NCBI RefSeq assembly: GCF_014203755.1
Contig: NZ_JACHJS010000001.1
Coordinates: 5,952,001-6,016,000 of the forward strand
Source: Saccharothrix violaceirubra
GTDB taxonomy: Bacteria; Actinomycetota; Actinomycetes; Mycobacteriales; Pseudonocardiaceae
Reading direction: 5' to 3'
Length of the DNA stretch: 64,000 nt
The notes under the pieces are model-generated. The model was not told where the DNA came from and made no database searches. It saw nothing but the letters and a program-made list of their open reading frames with translations. The position numbers and the translations under genes are program-made. Shown piece by piece: positions 9,065-16,970 of the stretch. The stretch's first letter is position 1. Each line of letters opens with the position of its first letter.

Positions 9065-10617
9065 CCGGTCGTCGCCGCCCCTTCGGCAGGTCCCCGGGGT
9101 CGTCGTGCCGCCCGGCCACCCGGCGTGCGGATCTCGATGTCGTAGTCCGGGCCGGTGAACACACCGCGCGGAGTCCTGAGCACCGCCTGCTCGTGCTGCG
9201 CCCCCGGCGGCCTCAACAGGATCTCCACCCGCCCGTCGCCCGTGGTGGCCCGGTGGACGCCGTGCCGGTCCGGCGTCGCGGCCAGGGCCCGTCCGAGCAG
9301 GTCGAGCAGCCGTTCGAGCACCTCGTGGTCCAACCTCCCGAACCGCGACAACCTCGTGCCACCGGCGGTGTCCAACCGGTCCCACGCGGCCTTCAGCGCG
9401 GCCCGCTCCGCACGAGCCGACTCGGCGCGCGCCGCTTTGACCGCGGCCACGTCGCGCACCCGCCCGGTGCGGGTGAACCGCTCGGTCCGCCCCGCGCTGC
9501 GCAGCAACGCCGACACCTGCACCGGTGGCGCGTCGACCCACCGGGCCGACGACACCACGAGTTCCGGGTCGGGGTGCGCGAGGTGCGCGTGCCGGGCCGA
9601 GCCGAGCCCGAAGGCGGTCGACCACAGCAGGTGCAGGTCCTCCTCGGTCGGTGCGACCGCGAACCAGCGCGCCAGCTCGCGGAAGTCCGCCGCCGCACTG
9701 GTCGACCTGCGCCTGGACTCGGTGATCCGGTCGAGCACCTGCAACAACGCGATGATCGCGCGCCTGGCGACCACGAACAGCTGCTGGACCCGGGGCGTGC
9801 CGCCGTCGACCGGCAGGAACCACGCGCGCAGCCCCTCCCACCTGGCCCGGCGCAGTTCCAGCCACGCCACCGCCGGATCACCACCCGACGTGGGCGGGAG
9901 TTCGGCGCCCACCAGCGCGCGGTGGCGCAAGAGGACCACTCCCCGGTCCTCGACCAGCCCGACCCGGTTGGCGATCGCGTGCGCCCGCTGCTCCAGGTTC
10001 GTGGTGAACTCCTGGAGGTACGCCACGGTCGCCGACTTGACCTCGCGGAACGTCTCCTGGTCGGGCCCCTCCGCCCGCAACAGGCGCTGCAACTCGCCGT
10101 TGAACTGCTTCGTGTTGCCCCGCAACGCCTCCAGGTGTCCCTCCAGCTCGACCAGCGTGCTGAAGATCCGGCGATCCGGCACACCGGGATCGCCCAGTTG
10201 CGCGACCAGCTCACCGAGCCGGTCCGCGATCGCGTCGAGCACCGCCGTCTGGAGCGCGCCCGTCGAGGCCAGTACGCCCATCGCGTGCACCACGCCGGCC
10301 AGGGCGGCTTCGCCGCGTTTGGTCAAGGAGTACTGAAGGTTGCGCCGCTCGTACTCGTCGGCGGTCCGGTAGTCCTCGGCGTGGTTCTGGGTGATGTCGA
10401 GCAGCCGCCAGTCGCGCAGGCTCCCCAGTGCCGCGGTCAGGTCCTTGTCGTCCAGCGGGTCGAGCCGGCCCAGCGAGCGGAGCCTGCCCCGCACGTCGTC
10501 CAGCCCCAGAGCGGTCTCCAACCGCTCGTTGGCCTCACCGAACGCGTGCAGGATCGCCACGTACAACTCGGCTCGCTCGCCCGTGGTGAACCGGAACATC
10601 TCCGGCGGCACGCGCAT
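9061..10617 (-). CDS. jetA: Wadjet kleisin-like subunit JetA (DUF2397 / TIGR02677 family)
   Basis: The 518-aa protein resembles the TIGR02677/DUF2397 family, the kleisin-like (MukF/MksF) subunit that closes the JetC ring. It opens with the typical MFRFTTGERAELYVAILHAF, then DVRGRLRSLG and a winged-helix segment, and continues through long helices (DRIFSTLVELEGHL-like, TVAYLQEFTTNLEQ). The start is uncertain: ATG 10,617 has a close GGAGG, while TTG 10,626 or GTG 10,632 lie just after a strong GGGAGGAGG. The product changes by at most five residues. The gene begins 38 bases after the jetD stop and overlaps jetB by 4 bases. Confidence 0.9.
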   Translation of the reverse strand: MRVPPEMFRFTTGERAELYVAILHAFGEANERLETALGLDDVRGRLRSLGRLDPLDDKDLTAALGSLRDWRLLDITQNHAEDYRTADEYERRNLQYSLTKRGEAALAGVVHAMGVLASTGALQTAVLDAIADRLGELVAQLGDPGVPDRRIFSTLVELEGHLEALRGNTKQFNGELQRLLRAEGPDQETFREVKSATVAYLQEFTTNLEQRAHAIANRVGLVEDRGVVLLRHRALVGAELPPTSGGDPAVAWLELRRARWEGLRAWFLPVDGGTPRVQQLFVVARRAIIALLQVLDRITESRRRSTSAAADFRELARWFAVAPTEEDLHLLWSTAFGLGSARHAHLAHPDPELVVSSARWVDAPPVQVSALLRSAGRTERFTRTGRVRDVAAVKAARAESARAERAALKAAWDRLDTAGGTRLSRFGRLDHEVLERLLDLLGRALAATPDRHGVHRATTGDGRVEILLRPPGAQHEQAVLRTPRGVFTGPDYDIEIRTPGGRAARRPRGPAEGAATTG

Positions 10618-10655
10618 GGCCTCCAACAGCACCCTCCTCCCACCGGTCGAGCACG

Positions 10656-11891
10656 CTACGGCAGACCACCGACATCCCGTCCGCGATCGTCGAGTTCGTC
10701 CAAGAGCCGCGCGGTGACCCGTTCCTCCGGAACCGCCGATCCGTGCTCGCGCATCGCACCCGCCAGCCCACCGTCCCACGGTGCCTCGGTGACCCGTCCC
10801 ACCGAGGTGCCGACGCGTGCGCCGCCCAGCGCGGACAGGTAGTCGTCGGCGGCCATGCGCCACGGCACCGCGCCGGTGCGCGCCATCACGTGCGCGGCGA
10901 TCCGCACGCCCTCGCCGTCGAAGTCCCCGTGGTAGCGCAGCGTCGCCCCGGCCGTGCTCAGACCACGCAGGAGCACGATCACCGCACTGTTGGGCCAGCC
11001 CGACGTGCACACCACCGGCGGGCACGAAACGCCGAAGCGGACCACCGCCACCGCGAGCACGCTCGGGTTCTCGAACACCCACACGTCCTCGGGTGTCCCG
11101 ACGAACGAGGTCGCCCGGACCTGCGCCAGGGTCAGGGCCGCGACGTGCCCCGCGTCGGCGCACACGCGCAGCACCCCGCCCCCGACACCGCCCAACCGCA
11201 GGCCGGCGACCAGAACGACCGGGGACAACTCGTCCTCGACCACGCCGGCGCGCTCCCACAGCGCCCGCCGCTCCTGCGCGTCTCCCGGCGGGTCGACGCC
11301 GTACAGCACCGCCAGCGCCCGCAGGACCAACCCGGCGCACCGCGTTCCCTCGTCCAGGGCGTGCGGATCGCCGAGGACGGACTCCGCCAGCACCGGCAGC
11401 GGCACACCCGTGGCGGGCAACGCGGCGACGACCCGCAGGGCCCGGTCGAGCGCATCCCGGGTGCGCTCGACCGACCCACCGACGAGCCCGGCCCGCCGGA
11501 CGGCGCCCGCCCACTCCAGCAACGCCGGTTGAGCGACCACCACGGGGTGCCGGGTCACCCACTCCCACAACTCGGTCCGCGCCGCCCCGGCAAGCGCCCG
11601 CCGCGTGGCCCGGTCTTCCAGCGGTCCCGACAAGACCGCGACCACGTCGCGCACGCCCGCCCCCACCGACGAGATCAACAACTCGTCGAGCGCGGCCACC
11701 GACACCGTCGTGTACTCACCCGGCAGGCGCTCGTCCCCCAGCAGATCGGCCACGGCCGCCCGCTGCTCCTCGTCGAGGGGACCGACCTTCACCCGGCTGA
11801 CCGGGCGTCCGGACGACAACCGGTCGTGCACGGCCCGCCACAGGGGTCGCAGGGCAGCGGAGTCGAGCCCGTTCAACGAACGCACGACCAC
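10656..11891 (-). CDS. jetD: Wadjet Toprim nuclease subunit JetD (TIGR02679 / DUF3323-DUF2399)
   Basis: The 411-aa protein matches the TIGR02679 family. JetD is the nuclease of Wadjet and resembles the topoisomerase VI A subunit. The Toprim glutamate lies in VFENPSV (about E274). The acidic metal-binding pair is in YHGDFDGEG (D323 and D325). The N-terminal half carries the DUF3323-like winged-helix region (VGPLDEEQRAAVADLL). The start is GTG 11,891, with TGA as stop. In families I recall, jetD usually comes last, but here it is transcribed first. It follows a 444-aa gene by only 6 bases. The catalytic residues look intact, so the system could be active. Confidence 0.92.
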   Translation of the reverse strand: MVVRSLNGLDSAALRPLWRAVHDRLSSGRPVSRVKVGPLDEEQRAAVADLLGDERLPGEYTTVSVAALDELLISSVGAGVRDVVAVLSGPLEDRATRRALAGAARTELWEWVTRHPVVVAQPALLEWAGAVRRAGLVGGSVERTRDALDRALRVVAALPATGVPLPVLAESVLGDPHALDEGTRCAGLVLRALAVLYGVDPPGDAQERRALWERAGVVEDELSPVVLVAGLRLGGVGGGVLRVCADAGHVAALTLAQVRATSFVGTPEDVWVFENPSVLAVAVVRFGVSCPPVVCTSGWPNSAVIVLLRGLSTAGATLRYHGDFDGEGVRIAAHVMARTGAVPWRMAADDYLSALGGARVGTSVGRVTEAPWDGGLAGAMREHGSAVPEERVTARLLDELDDRGRDVGGLP

Positions 11892-11897
11892 ACCCTG

Positions 11898-13232
11898 TCA
11901 GAGCCCGGCTCCGCGGACCCCGGCCGGGAGGACGTACCCCAACTTGAGCAGTGCCTTGCGGAACTTCGGCTCCTGGTCCGGCCGGACGGCGAGGTGGCGG
12001 TCACCGATCGGGCGGCACAGCCCGCGCAAGGCACGGTCACGGGTGATCAACGTGGCGAGTGCCGGATCGAGGCACTCGATGACACGGACATGCCCGAAAT
12101 CGGTCAGCCGCGAACCCCGCCGCTCGACATCCGCGACCAGCGTGCGCACCGCGTCGGGCAGCTCATGCCCGGTCCGCGCAACGAGGAATTCGACGAACTC
12201 ACCGAGGTCGCGACCGTTGTCGAGCGCCGTGAGCAGGCCGGCCGCCGACACCGTCCAGACCCGGTCGGCGGTCTGCTCCGCGTAGGCGGACAGGACGAGC
12301 CGGTCCGCGGCACCGATGTCACCCATCGCGACGACGTCGAGGTTGGGCAGCACCTTCAGCGGCCGGGCCCCGGCGGTCGTGGGCTCGGGCGGCTGGTAGG
12401 CGTCGGTCAGACCGAGGGCGTAAGCGCCCAGCGCGGTGAGCCTGATCGCCACGAGCCCGTCGTAGCGGCTCAACGCGTCCAGGTCGTCACCACCCCAGTT
12501 GTCGACGTAGTCGTCACGCGCACCACGCGGGTCGACGTAGTCGAGGTCGATCAACCCGAGCGTGCCCGCGTACTCGAACAACACGGCCAGGGTGTAGCGA
12601 CCTTCGAGGAGTTCCCAGTCGTGGTGCCCGTCGTAGCCGAGGCTGCCGTACTCCGGGTCGACCAGGTAGAGCTTCCACACCGCCCTGTCGTTGCGGGCGA
12701 TGGTGGGACTCATGTTGCCGCGCCGCATGGCGGTGAACAGGAAGTCCACGTCGACCCATTTGTCCGGCGGGCAGCCGGCCAACGCCGCGGCGACCGCCTG
12801 TCGCCGGGTCTTGGCCGCGGTGAGCACGTTGCGGGCCTGCTGGCCCTTGATCTGCTCGACCCGGCTGAACTCGTCGATCACCGCGTGGGTGAGCCAGCGC
12901 CGCCACAGGTCCCGAATGACCTCGGCGGACGGCTTCCCGAGCGCCGCACGCCCTTTCGGGGTCAACCGGAGGCAAGTGCCGTCAAGTGTCGCCAGCCCAC
13001 CGGCCTGGAGCAACAACGGCCACGCGAACGCCGCGATGGGCTCGTCGTCGTAGAAGTCACCGCCCACCAGGTGCGCGCCGACGGTCCGCACGGTCGCGGC
13101 GGACGGACGCCTGGTCTTGTCGCTGCACTTCACCTTCTGCGCCGCGCACAGTTCGAGCACTGCACGCAGGTTGGCCAGGGCTTCCTCCTCGGTGAACCGC
13201 ACCTGCTCCGGTGAGGAGTCCATCGAATTCAC
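11898..13232 (-). CDS. Uncharacterised 444-aa protein with helicase-associated (Helicase_C_3-like) region, coupled to jetD
   Basis: GTG 13,232 overlaps the stop of the upstream small gene (GTGA) and follows AGGGGG. ATG 13,223 is an alternative start. Residues 1-110 look like a winged helix (LRLTPKGRAALGKP). The centre is rich in Asp and aromatic residues (DYVDNWGGDDLDALSRYDG). Residues 280-370 (VLPNLDVVAMGDI, then AADRVWTVSAAGLLTALDNGRD, split here by one residue-level gap) resemble the XPB/Ssl2-type Helicase_C_3 domain found in actinobacterial helicase-associated proteins. No helicase motor motif is present. Its stop is 6 bases before the jetD start, so it should be made together with Wadjet. 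The role is unknown: a Wadjet accessory, or the partner of the broken helicase upstream. Confidence 0.7.
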   Translation of the reverse strand: MNSMDSSPEQVRFTEEEALANLRAVLELCAAQKVKCSDKTRRPSAATVRTVGAHLVGGDFYDDEPIAAFAWPLLLQAGGLATLDGTCLRLTPKGRAALGKPSAEVIRDLWRRWLTHAVIDEFSRVEQIKGQQARNVLTAAKTRRQAVAAALAGCPPDKWVDVDFLFTAMRRGNMSPTIARNDRAVWKLYLVDPEYGSLGYDGHHDWELLEGRYTLAVLFEYAGTLGLIDLDYVDPRGARDDYVDNWGGDDLDALSRYDGLVAIRLTALGAYALGLTDAYQPPEPTTAGARPLKVLPNLDVVAMGDIGAADRLVLSAYAEQTADRVWTVSAAGLLTALDNGRDLGEFVEFLVARTGHELPDAVRTLVADVERRGSRLTDFGHVRVIECLDPALATLITRDRALRGLCRPIGDRHLAVRPDQEPKFRKALLKLGYVLPAGVRGAGL

Positions 13233-13546
13233 GTCCCCCTTGCCCAACGGCGGTAGGCGTCGATCCACTGCGCGCCTTCCACCGGTGTGTCGGGCAGCGG
13301 CAGTTCCAGGACGGGAATCCGCTGCTTCGACCTACCACGCACGCAGACAGCCACGATCTGCTCGTCATCGGTCAGGTCCACACCCGTCACGATCACGTCC
13401 ACGCCCAGCACCACCGTCCGGAACGGCACGGCGAGGTACTCCTCGATCATGGTGTGGAATGCCGTGACGCATTCGCTGTCGTTGTAACAGTCGACAGTCG
13501 CCTCCGCGATCAGCGCGTCCAACGCAATCCGATTCGATCGGCTCAC
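13229..13546 (-). CDS. Small CcbP-like (calcium-binding) protein
   Basis: This roughly 105-aa acidic protein is made from GTG 13,546 (alternative GTG 13,564). The pattern NRIALDALIAEATVD, then a glutamate-bearing helix before the segment VPFRTVVLG, then VDLTDDEQIVAVC and a terminal DAYRRWARG, resembles the CcbP calcium-binding family first described in cyanobacteria. In actinobacteria such proteins also occur beside helicase-containing loci. The assignment is by pattern only. The stop overlaps the start of the 444-aa gene by 4 bases, so it belongs to the same leftward operon as Wadjet. Confidence 0.55.
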   Translation of the reverse strand: MSRSNRIALDALIAEATVDCYNDSECVTAFHTMIEEYLAVPFRTVVLGVDVIVTGVDLTDDEQIVAVCVRGRSKQRIPVLELPLPDTPVEGAQWIDAYRRWARGT

Positions 13547-13729
13547 GCCACGAGGTTCCCACACTCGATGACGGGACTTCCCCGGCCACGCGGCACGTGG
13601 TGACCGCGAGCGCCGGCATCTTCACCGCCACGCCTTCCGCCGACCACCTGTGGAGGCGACGACCGCGGCGGACCGCGCTCCGCGCCGCACCTGTCGTCGT
13701 ACTGCTGTTCATATGCCCTCCTCCCAGGG

Positions 13730-14395
13730 CCGCAGCGTCGATTACGGTGTCACCGAACTCGAAGTCGAACTCGGCGGTGCGGGCAAGGTCGCCTGCGTGG
13801 TCACCTCCGGCGCTGACTGTGGCGGACAGACCCACGCAGACCAGGCCCTCGACGTCGACATGGCCGCGCAGGCGACGCACCAGGCAGGCGATCTCGGTGC
13901 CCAACGCGCCCTGGTAGGTGTGCACCTCATCCAAGATCAAGTGCCGCAGCGCACCGTCCCCGAACAGCTTGCGGTCGTCGCGCCGGGTAAGCAGGTACTC
14001 GAGCATGGAGTAGTTGGTCAGCAGGATGTCCGGCGGAGCATCCTGCATCGCGTCCCGCACGTTTGCGGGGTTCCCCCGGTGTAAACCCCATGGCGCAGGC
14101 CGAGTTGCTCACAGGCTGCCTTGACACGATCCTCTTGATCGTTGACCAGGGCGTTCATCGGGTACAGCGCGATCGCTTTCACACCGCGGCGATGCCGGTT
14201 GGCGAAGGCGTGCGCGACGATTGGGATCAAGAACGCTTCTGTCTTGCCGGAGCCCGTCCCGGTAGCGACCAGCGTGTTCGATCCGGCGTGGATGCGGGTG
14301 ATCGCGGCGACCTGATGGGCGAACAGCCGCTCCACCCGAGGGACCGCCTCGCAGACCTGTGTTGCCGATCACGCTACGAAGCAGGTTCATGTCAC
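13730..14395 (-). pseudogene. Frameshifted, truncated DEAD/DEAH-box helicase (DUF1998-type N-terminal half)
   Basis: Two frames together give the first RecA-like domain of a large superfamily 2 helicase. From about 14,350: LFAHQVAAI, then P-loop ATGTGSGKTEAFL, then ALYPMNALVNDQ and GVYTGGTP. After a frameshift near 14,060 (one base appears missing in the run before ACGTGCGG) the text continues PPDILLTNYSMLEYLL, the DEVH box HLILDEVHTYQGALGTE, and the motif III region VGLSATV. The sequence then loses similarity near 13,730, and the second RecA domain, which should span another kilobase or more, is absent. It is dead unless the sequence is wrong. It was probably the motor of a defence locus together with the 444-aa gene and the CcbP-like gene. 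Confidence 0.75.
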
Positions 14396-14553
14396 CAGAG
14401 TGACGACTTCGCCTGACAGCGAACTTCCGCTCTGCCATCATCGCCTACCGGGCATGAGCGAGGGGGGCGCGGGAGGCATGGCCAAAGACGTCGGCATCTT
14501 GGCCGAGACGGACGAACGCATCAGCTTCGGAGCCGAGACGGTCGGCGAGGTAG
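14396..14553. other. No recognisable gene between helicase remnant and operon
   Basis: Short open frames exist on both strands here. The plus frame from 14,400 contains a Gly/Ala-rich stretch (VGEVAGGVASGVLSTITG) that could be the N-terminal part of the fragment that follows, joined by a frameshift near 14,590. I cannot support any of them as a gene on their own. Confidence 0.3.
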
Positions 14554-14817
14554 CGGGAGGCGTCGCCAGCGGCGTCTTGTCCACCATCACTGGACCTGTG
14601 GAGTCGCCTCGAAGCCTACGCCCGCCATGTGCTGTCACACGTTCTCGTCCATGACGACGGCTGGGCCAAGATCGCCGAGCCCGACTCGGCCGACTCGTTC
14701 GTCATGGCCGTGCGGGCGGTCACGCTGATCGCCGACCACAGGTTCAGCGCCGATGGCGACCATGGCTGGGTCGCGGGCTGGCTGCGCTGTATCGCCGACA
14801 TGGTGATTTCCTCGTGA
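14554..14817 (+). pseudogene. Short gene or C-terminal gene fragment heading the ESX-like operon
   Basis: After an in-frame TAG at 14,551 the frame reads without a stop to TGA 14,815. It gives a convincing protein tail (SLDLWSRLEAYARHVL, then DDGWAKIAEPDSADSF, then GDHGWVAGWLRCIADMV). Possible starts are GTG 14,626 or ATG 14,629. The stop lies inside the ribosome-binding region of the next gene (GAGGAGGG), so it was part of the same operon. It is probably the remaining C-terminus of a longer first gene cut when the helicase side was rearranged. I do not recognise the family. Confidence 0.4.
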
Positions 14818-14827
14818 GGAGGGCTTG

Positions 14828-15346
14828 ATGACCGATCCCCACCGGATGATCGAAGATTACGAGAGCCACACGTCGGCCCTCCTGGAGCGGGCTGAGGAAG
14901 CCAAAGCCAGGATCGCCGAGCTGACCGGTTCCGCCACCAGCTCCGATGGTGCGGTGAGCGTGAGCGTCAGCGCGGGCGGCGCCTTGGTGAGCCTGTCGTT
15001 CGGTTCGAAGGCCGATGACATGCCGAAGGAACGCCTGGCCGCGCTGGTGGTGTCCACGGCAAAGCGCGCCCAGGCGCAGGCCGTCGGCCGGATCGCCACG
15101 ATCATGGCTCCGGTGGTCGGCGACAACAGCGACGCGATGCGTTTCGTCCAGGAGCAGATCCCACCGATCGACGTCTCCGACGAGCACACCGGCGAGCCAC
15201 AGCCACAGTTCGTGGTGAATGAGGAACAACAGGACGCGGCGGCGACCCGGCAGACGCCGGCCGCTCGGCCGGTGCGTCGTCCGGTCAAGGACGACGACAC
15301 CGATTACGACCAACGCGGCGTGTTCAAGAAGGACGGTGGTTGGTGA
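14828..15346 (+). CDS. YbaB/EbfC-family protein of a type VII-like operon
   Basis: The 172-aa product starts at ATG 14,828, ten bases after the upstream TGA and behind GAGGAGGG. Residues 1-100 fit the YbaB/EbfC fold: an N-terminal helix (MIEDYESHTSALLERAEEAK), a beta sheet (GAVSVSVSAGGALVSLSF) and a long C-terminal helix. The tail is acidic and proline-rich (PIDVSDEHTGEPQPQ) and ends in GVFKKDGGW. YbaB-like proteins precede WXG100-type genes in many actinomycete cargo operons, and this one does so. Its stop overlaps the next start (TGATG). Likely a DNA- or partner-binding accessory; exact role unknown. Confidence 0.75.
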   Translation: MTDPHRMIEDYESHTSALLERAEEAKARIAELTGSATSSDGAVSVSVSAGGALVSLSFGSKADDMPKERLAALVVSTAKRAQAQAVGRIATIMAPVVGDNSDAMRFVQEQIPPIDVSDEHTGEPQPQFVVNEEQQDAAATRQTPAARPVRRPVKDDDTDYDQRGVFKKDGGW

Positions 15347-15675
15347 TGTCCGGCGGGTACCAGGTCGATCTCGCGGTGCTCGAAGCGCACGAGCGCGAGT
15401 TCAAGGCGCTCATCGCGGGACTCCCGGAGGCGGCGGACGCGGCGTCCGACTACGTCGGCAACGTGCAGGCGTGGGGCGTCGTCGGCCAGTTCTTCGCGCT
15501 GGTGATGAAGAATTGGACGGACGACGCGAGCGAGTACGTCGGCACGGTCAAGCAAGCAGGTGACGCGGTGGTGGAGCGTTTCGCCGGCATGCGCCAGACC
15601 TACGCGGACCAGGAAGAGGCAATGGCGCAGGCGTTCGGGAAGCTGCGTGAAGGCCTGGGCGGAGCCAAGCCGTGA
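15346..15675 (+). CDS. Small helical WXG100/EspC-like protein
   Basis: This 109-aa protein (ATG 15,346; GTG 15,343 also possible) is almost entirely helical with a central bend around QAWGVVGQF and a second tryptophan in MKNWTDDASEY. It resembles the helical-hairpin WXG100/EspC group, partners of type VII (ESX) secreted proteins. A strict W-x-G is absent (W-G-V instead), so the family call is tentative. It sits between a YbaB-like gene and a large protein with the same start/stop overlaps (TGATG before, GTGA after), the usual order of such modules. Confidence 0.65.
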   Translation: MSGGYQVDLAVLEAHEREFKALIAGLPEAADAASDYVGNVQAWGVVGQFFALVMKNWTDDASEYVGTVKQAGDAVVERFAGMRQTYADQEEAMAQAFGKLREGLGGAKP

Positions 15676-16970
15676 GCGACGAGGGACCGAAGAACATCAC
15701 GGAACTGAACCCGCTCAACGCGACCGAAGGGTTCAAGACCGACGACCTCGCCGGGTTCTCCAACTTCGACAGCCCGACCCAGGCGTGGGACGCCTCCGGC
15801 ATTTTCGGCAGCGCCGCCAACACGATCTATGACGGGGTCAAGGGCGACTGGGGCGCCGTCGCCGGTGATCTCGCCGGGGTCGGCATGGACCTGCTCGGGT
15901 TCGTGACCAACCCGCTGGGCAGCCTGCTATCCGCAGGCATCGGCTGGCTCATCGAGCACATCGGGTTCCTCAAGGAAGGTCTCGACCTGCTCGCGGGCGA
16001 CCCGGACGCCGTGACCGCGATGGCGACGACGTGGAGCAACATCGCCAAGCGCATGCGGGAGACCTCCGAGAAGTACTCCGACACCCTCGACACGCTGAGC
16101 GGCTCACAGGGCGCAGCGATCGACGGCTACCGCAAGGCCGTGCAGGACTTCTCCAACGTGGTCTCGGGCGGCGCCGGCCACGCCACCTCCGCCGCCCAGG
16201 CCATGACCGTGGCCGCGTCGGCCGTCGGCATTGTGCGCGGCGCGGTCCGTGACGCCATCGCGACGTTCGTGTCCAACGCAATCATCAAGTTCGCCGCGGC
16301 GACCGCACTGGCACCGGTCACGTTCGGCGCGTCCCAGGCGGCGTTCATCGCCGATACCGTCGCGCAGGGCGCGATCACGGCAGGCAAGAACGCCAAGAAG
16401 ATCCGCAAGGTCGTCAAGCAGCTCGAAAAGGTCGCCGACGACGCCAAGAACTCGCGGAACATGCTCAAGGGCACGACCAGGAACCTCGAGAAGACGGTCA
16501 CGAACTACAACCGCGACGCCGCGAAGCACGCCAACCAGGCGCTGAACATGGTGAAGAAGGCGCAGGCGGGCAAGCTCGACGCGGGTGACGCCAAGCGGTT
16601 GGAGGCGCTCGGCGAGCAGGGCGAGAAGCTGAAAGGCGACAAGAAGGACGCGATCGACTCGCTGGCAGGCACGCGCAACGACAACCTCCGCGAGCGCATG
16701 GGCACCGGTGACCCCCGGCTGGACAACGCCGGTGACATGCTCGAACGAGAGATTTCCCTCGGGCCTGGCCGGCCGGAGGTCGGTCTCCCGAACTGTCCCA
16801 AGGTCCTCGGCAACGCGGCGGTCCAGGAGTGGAGCGACCAGACCCACCGCGAGGCCGACGCCCAGGTCAAACAGGACGTGAAGGACGAAGCCTGGCGGAC
16901 GTACTGGGAGGAGCAGCGCGAGAACGCGGGGACGCCCGACCGGTTCCAGCGCATGGAGGGCGACCTGTGA
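15672..16970 (+). CDS. 432-aa putative type VII-associated effector or scaffold
   Basis: GTG 15,672 overlaps the preceding stop (GTGA). Residues 1-120 contain a flexible acidic start and glycine-rich hydrophobic helices (GVGMDLLGFVTNPLGSLLSAGIGWLI, shown as two parts GVGMDLLGFV and NPLGSLLSAGIGWLI). A WXG-like helical pair follows at about 110-170 (MATTWSNIAKRM). Residues 190-260 are hydrophobic and glycine-rich, and a long basic coiled-coil-like stretch (ITAGKNAKKIRKVVKQ) comes after. The C-terminal 80 residues (PNCPKVLGN, DEAWRTYWEEQREN) are of unknown fold. The shape suits a secreted LXG/PPE-like protein, but I recognise no toxin domain. Confidence 0.65.
   Translation: MSDEGPKNITELNPLNATEGFKTDDLAGFSNFDSPTQAWDASGIFGSAANTIYDGVKGDWGAVAGDLAGVGMDLLGFVTNPLGSLLSAGIGWLIEHIGFLKEGLDLLAGDPDAVTAMATTWSNIAKRMRETSEKYSDTLDTLSGSQGAAIDGYRKAVQDFSNVVSGGAGHATSAAQAMTVAASAVGIVRGAVRDAIATFVSNAIIKFAAATALAPVTFGASQAAFIADTVAQGAITAGKNAKKIRKVVKQLEKVADDAKNSRNMLKGTTRNLEKTVTNYNRDAAKHANQALNMVKKAQAGKLDAGDAKRLEALGEQGEKLKGDKKDAIDSLAGTRNDNLRERMGTGDPRLDNAGDMLEREISLGPGRPEVGLPNCPKVLGNAAVQEWSDQTHREADAQVKQDVKDEAWRTYWEEQRENAGTPDRFQRMEGDL

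Noticed and set aside
7836..9164. Extension of the jetC frame upstream to 9,164 (1,796 codons)
   Set aside because: The upstream part overlaps jetB in the opposite-phase frame, is Arg/Gly-rich, and the family start lies at 7,835 with a GTGA overlap.
14438..14638. 66-codon minus-strand frame
   Set aside because: Pro/Ser-rich with no family resemblance; the plus-strand fragment in the same region reads better.
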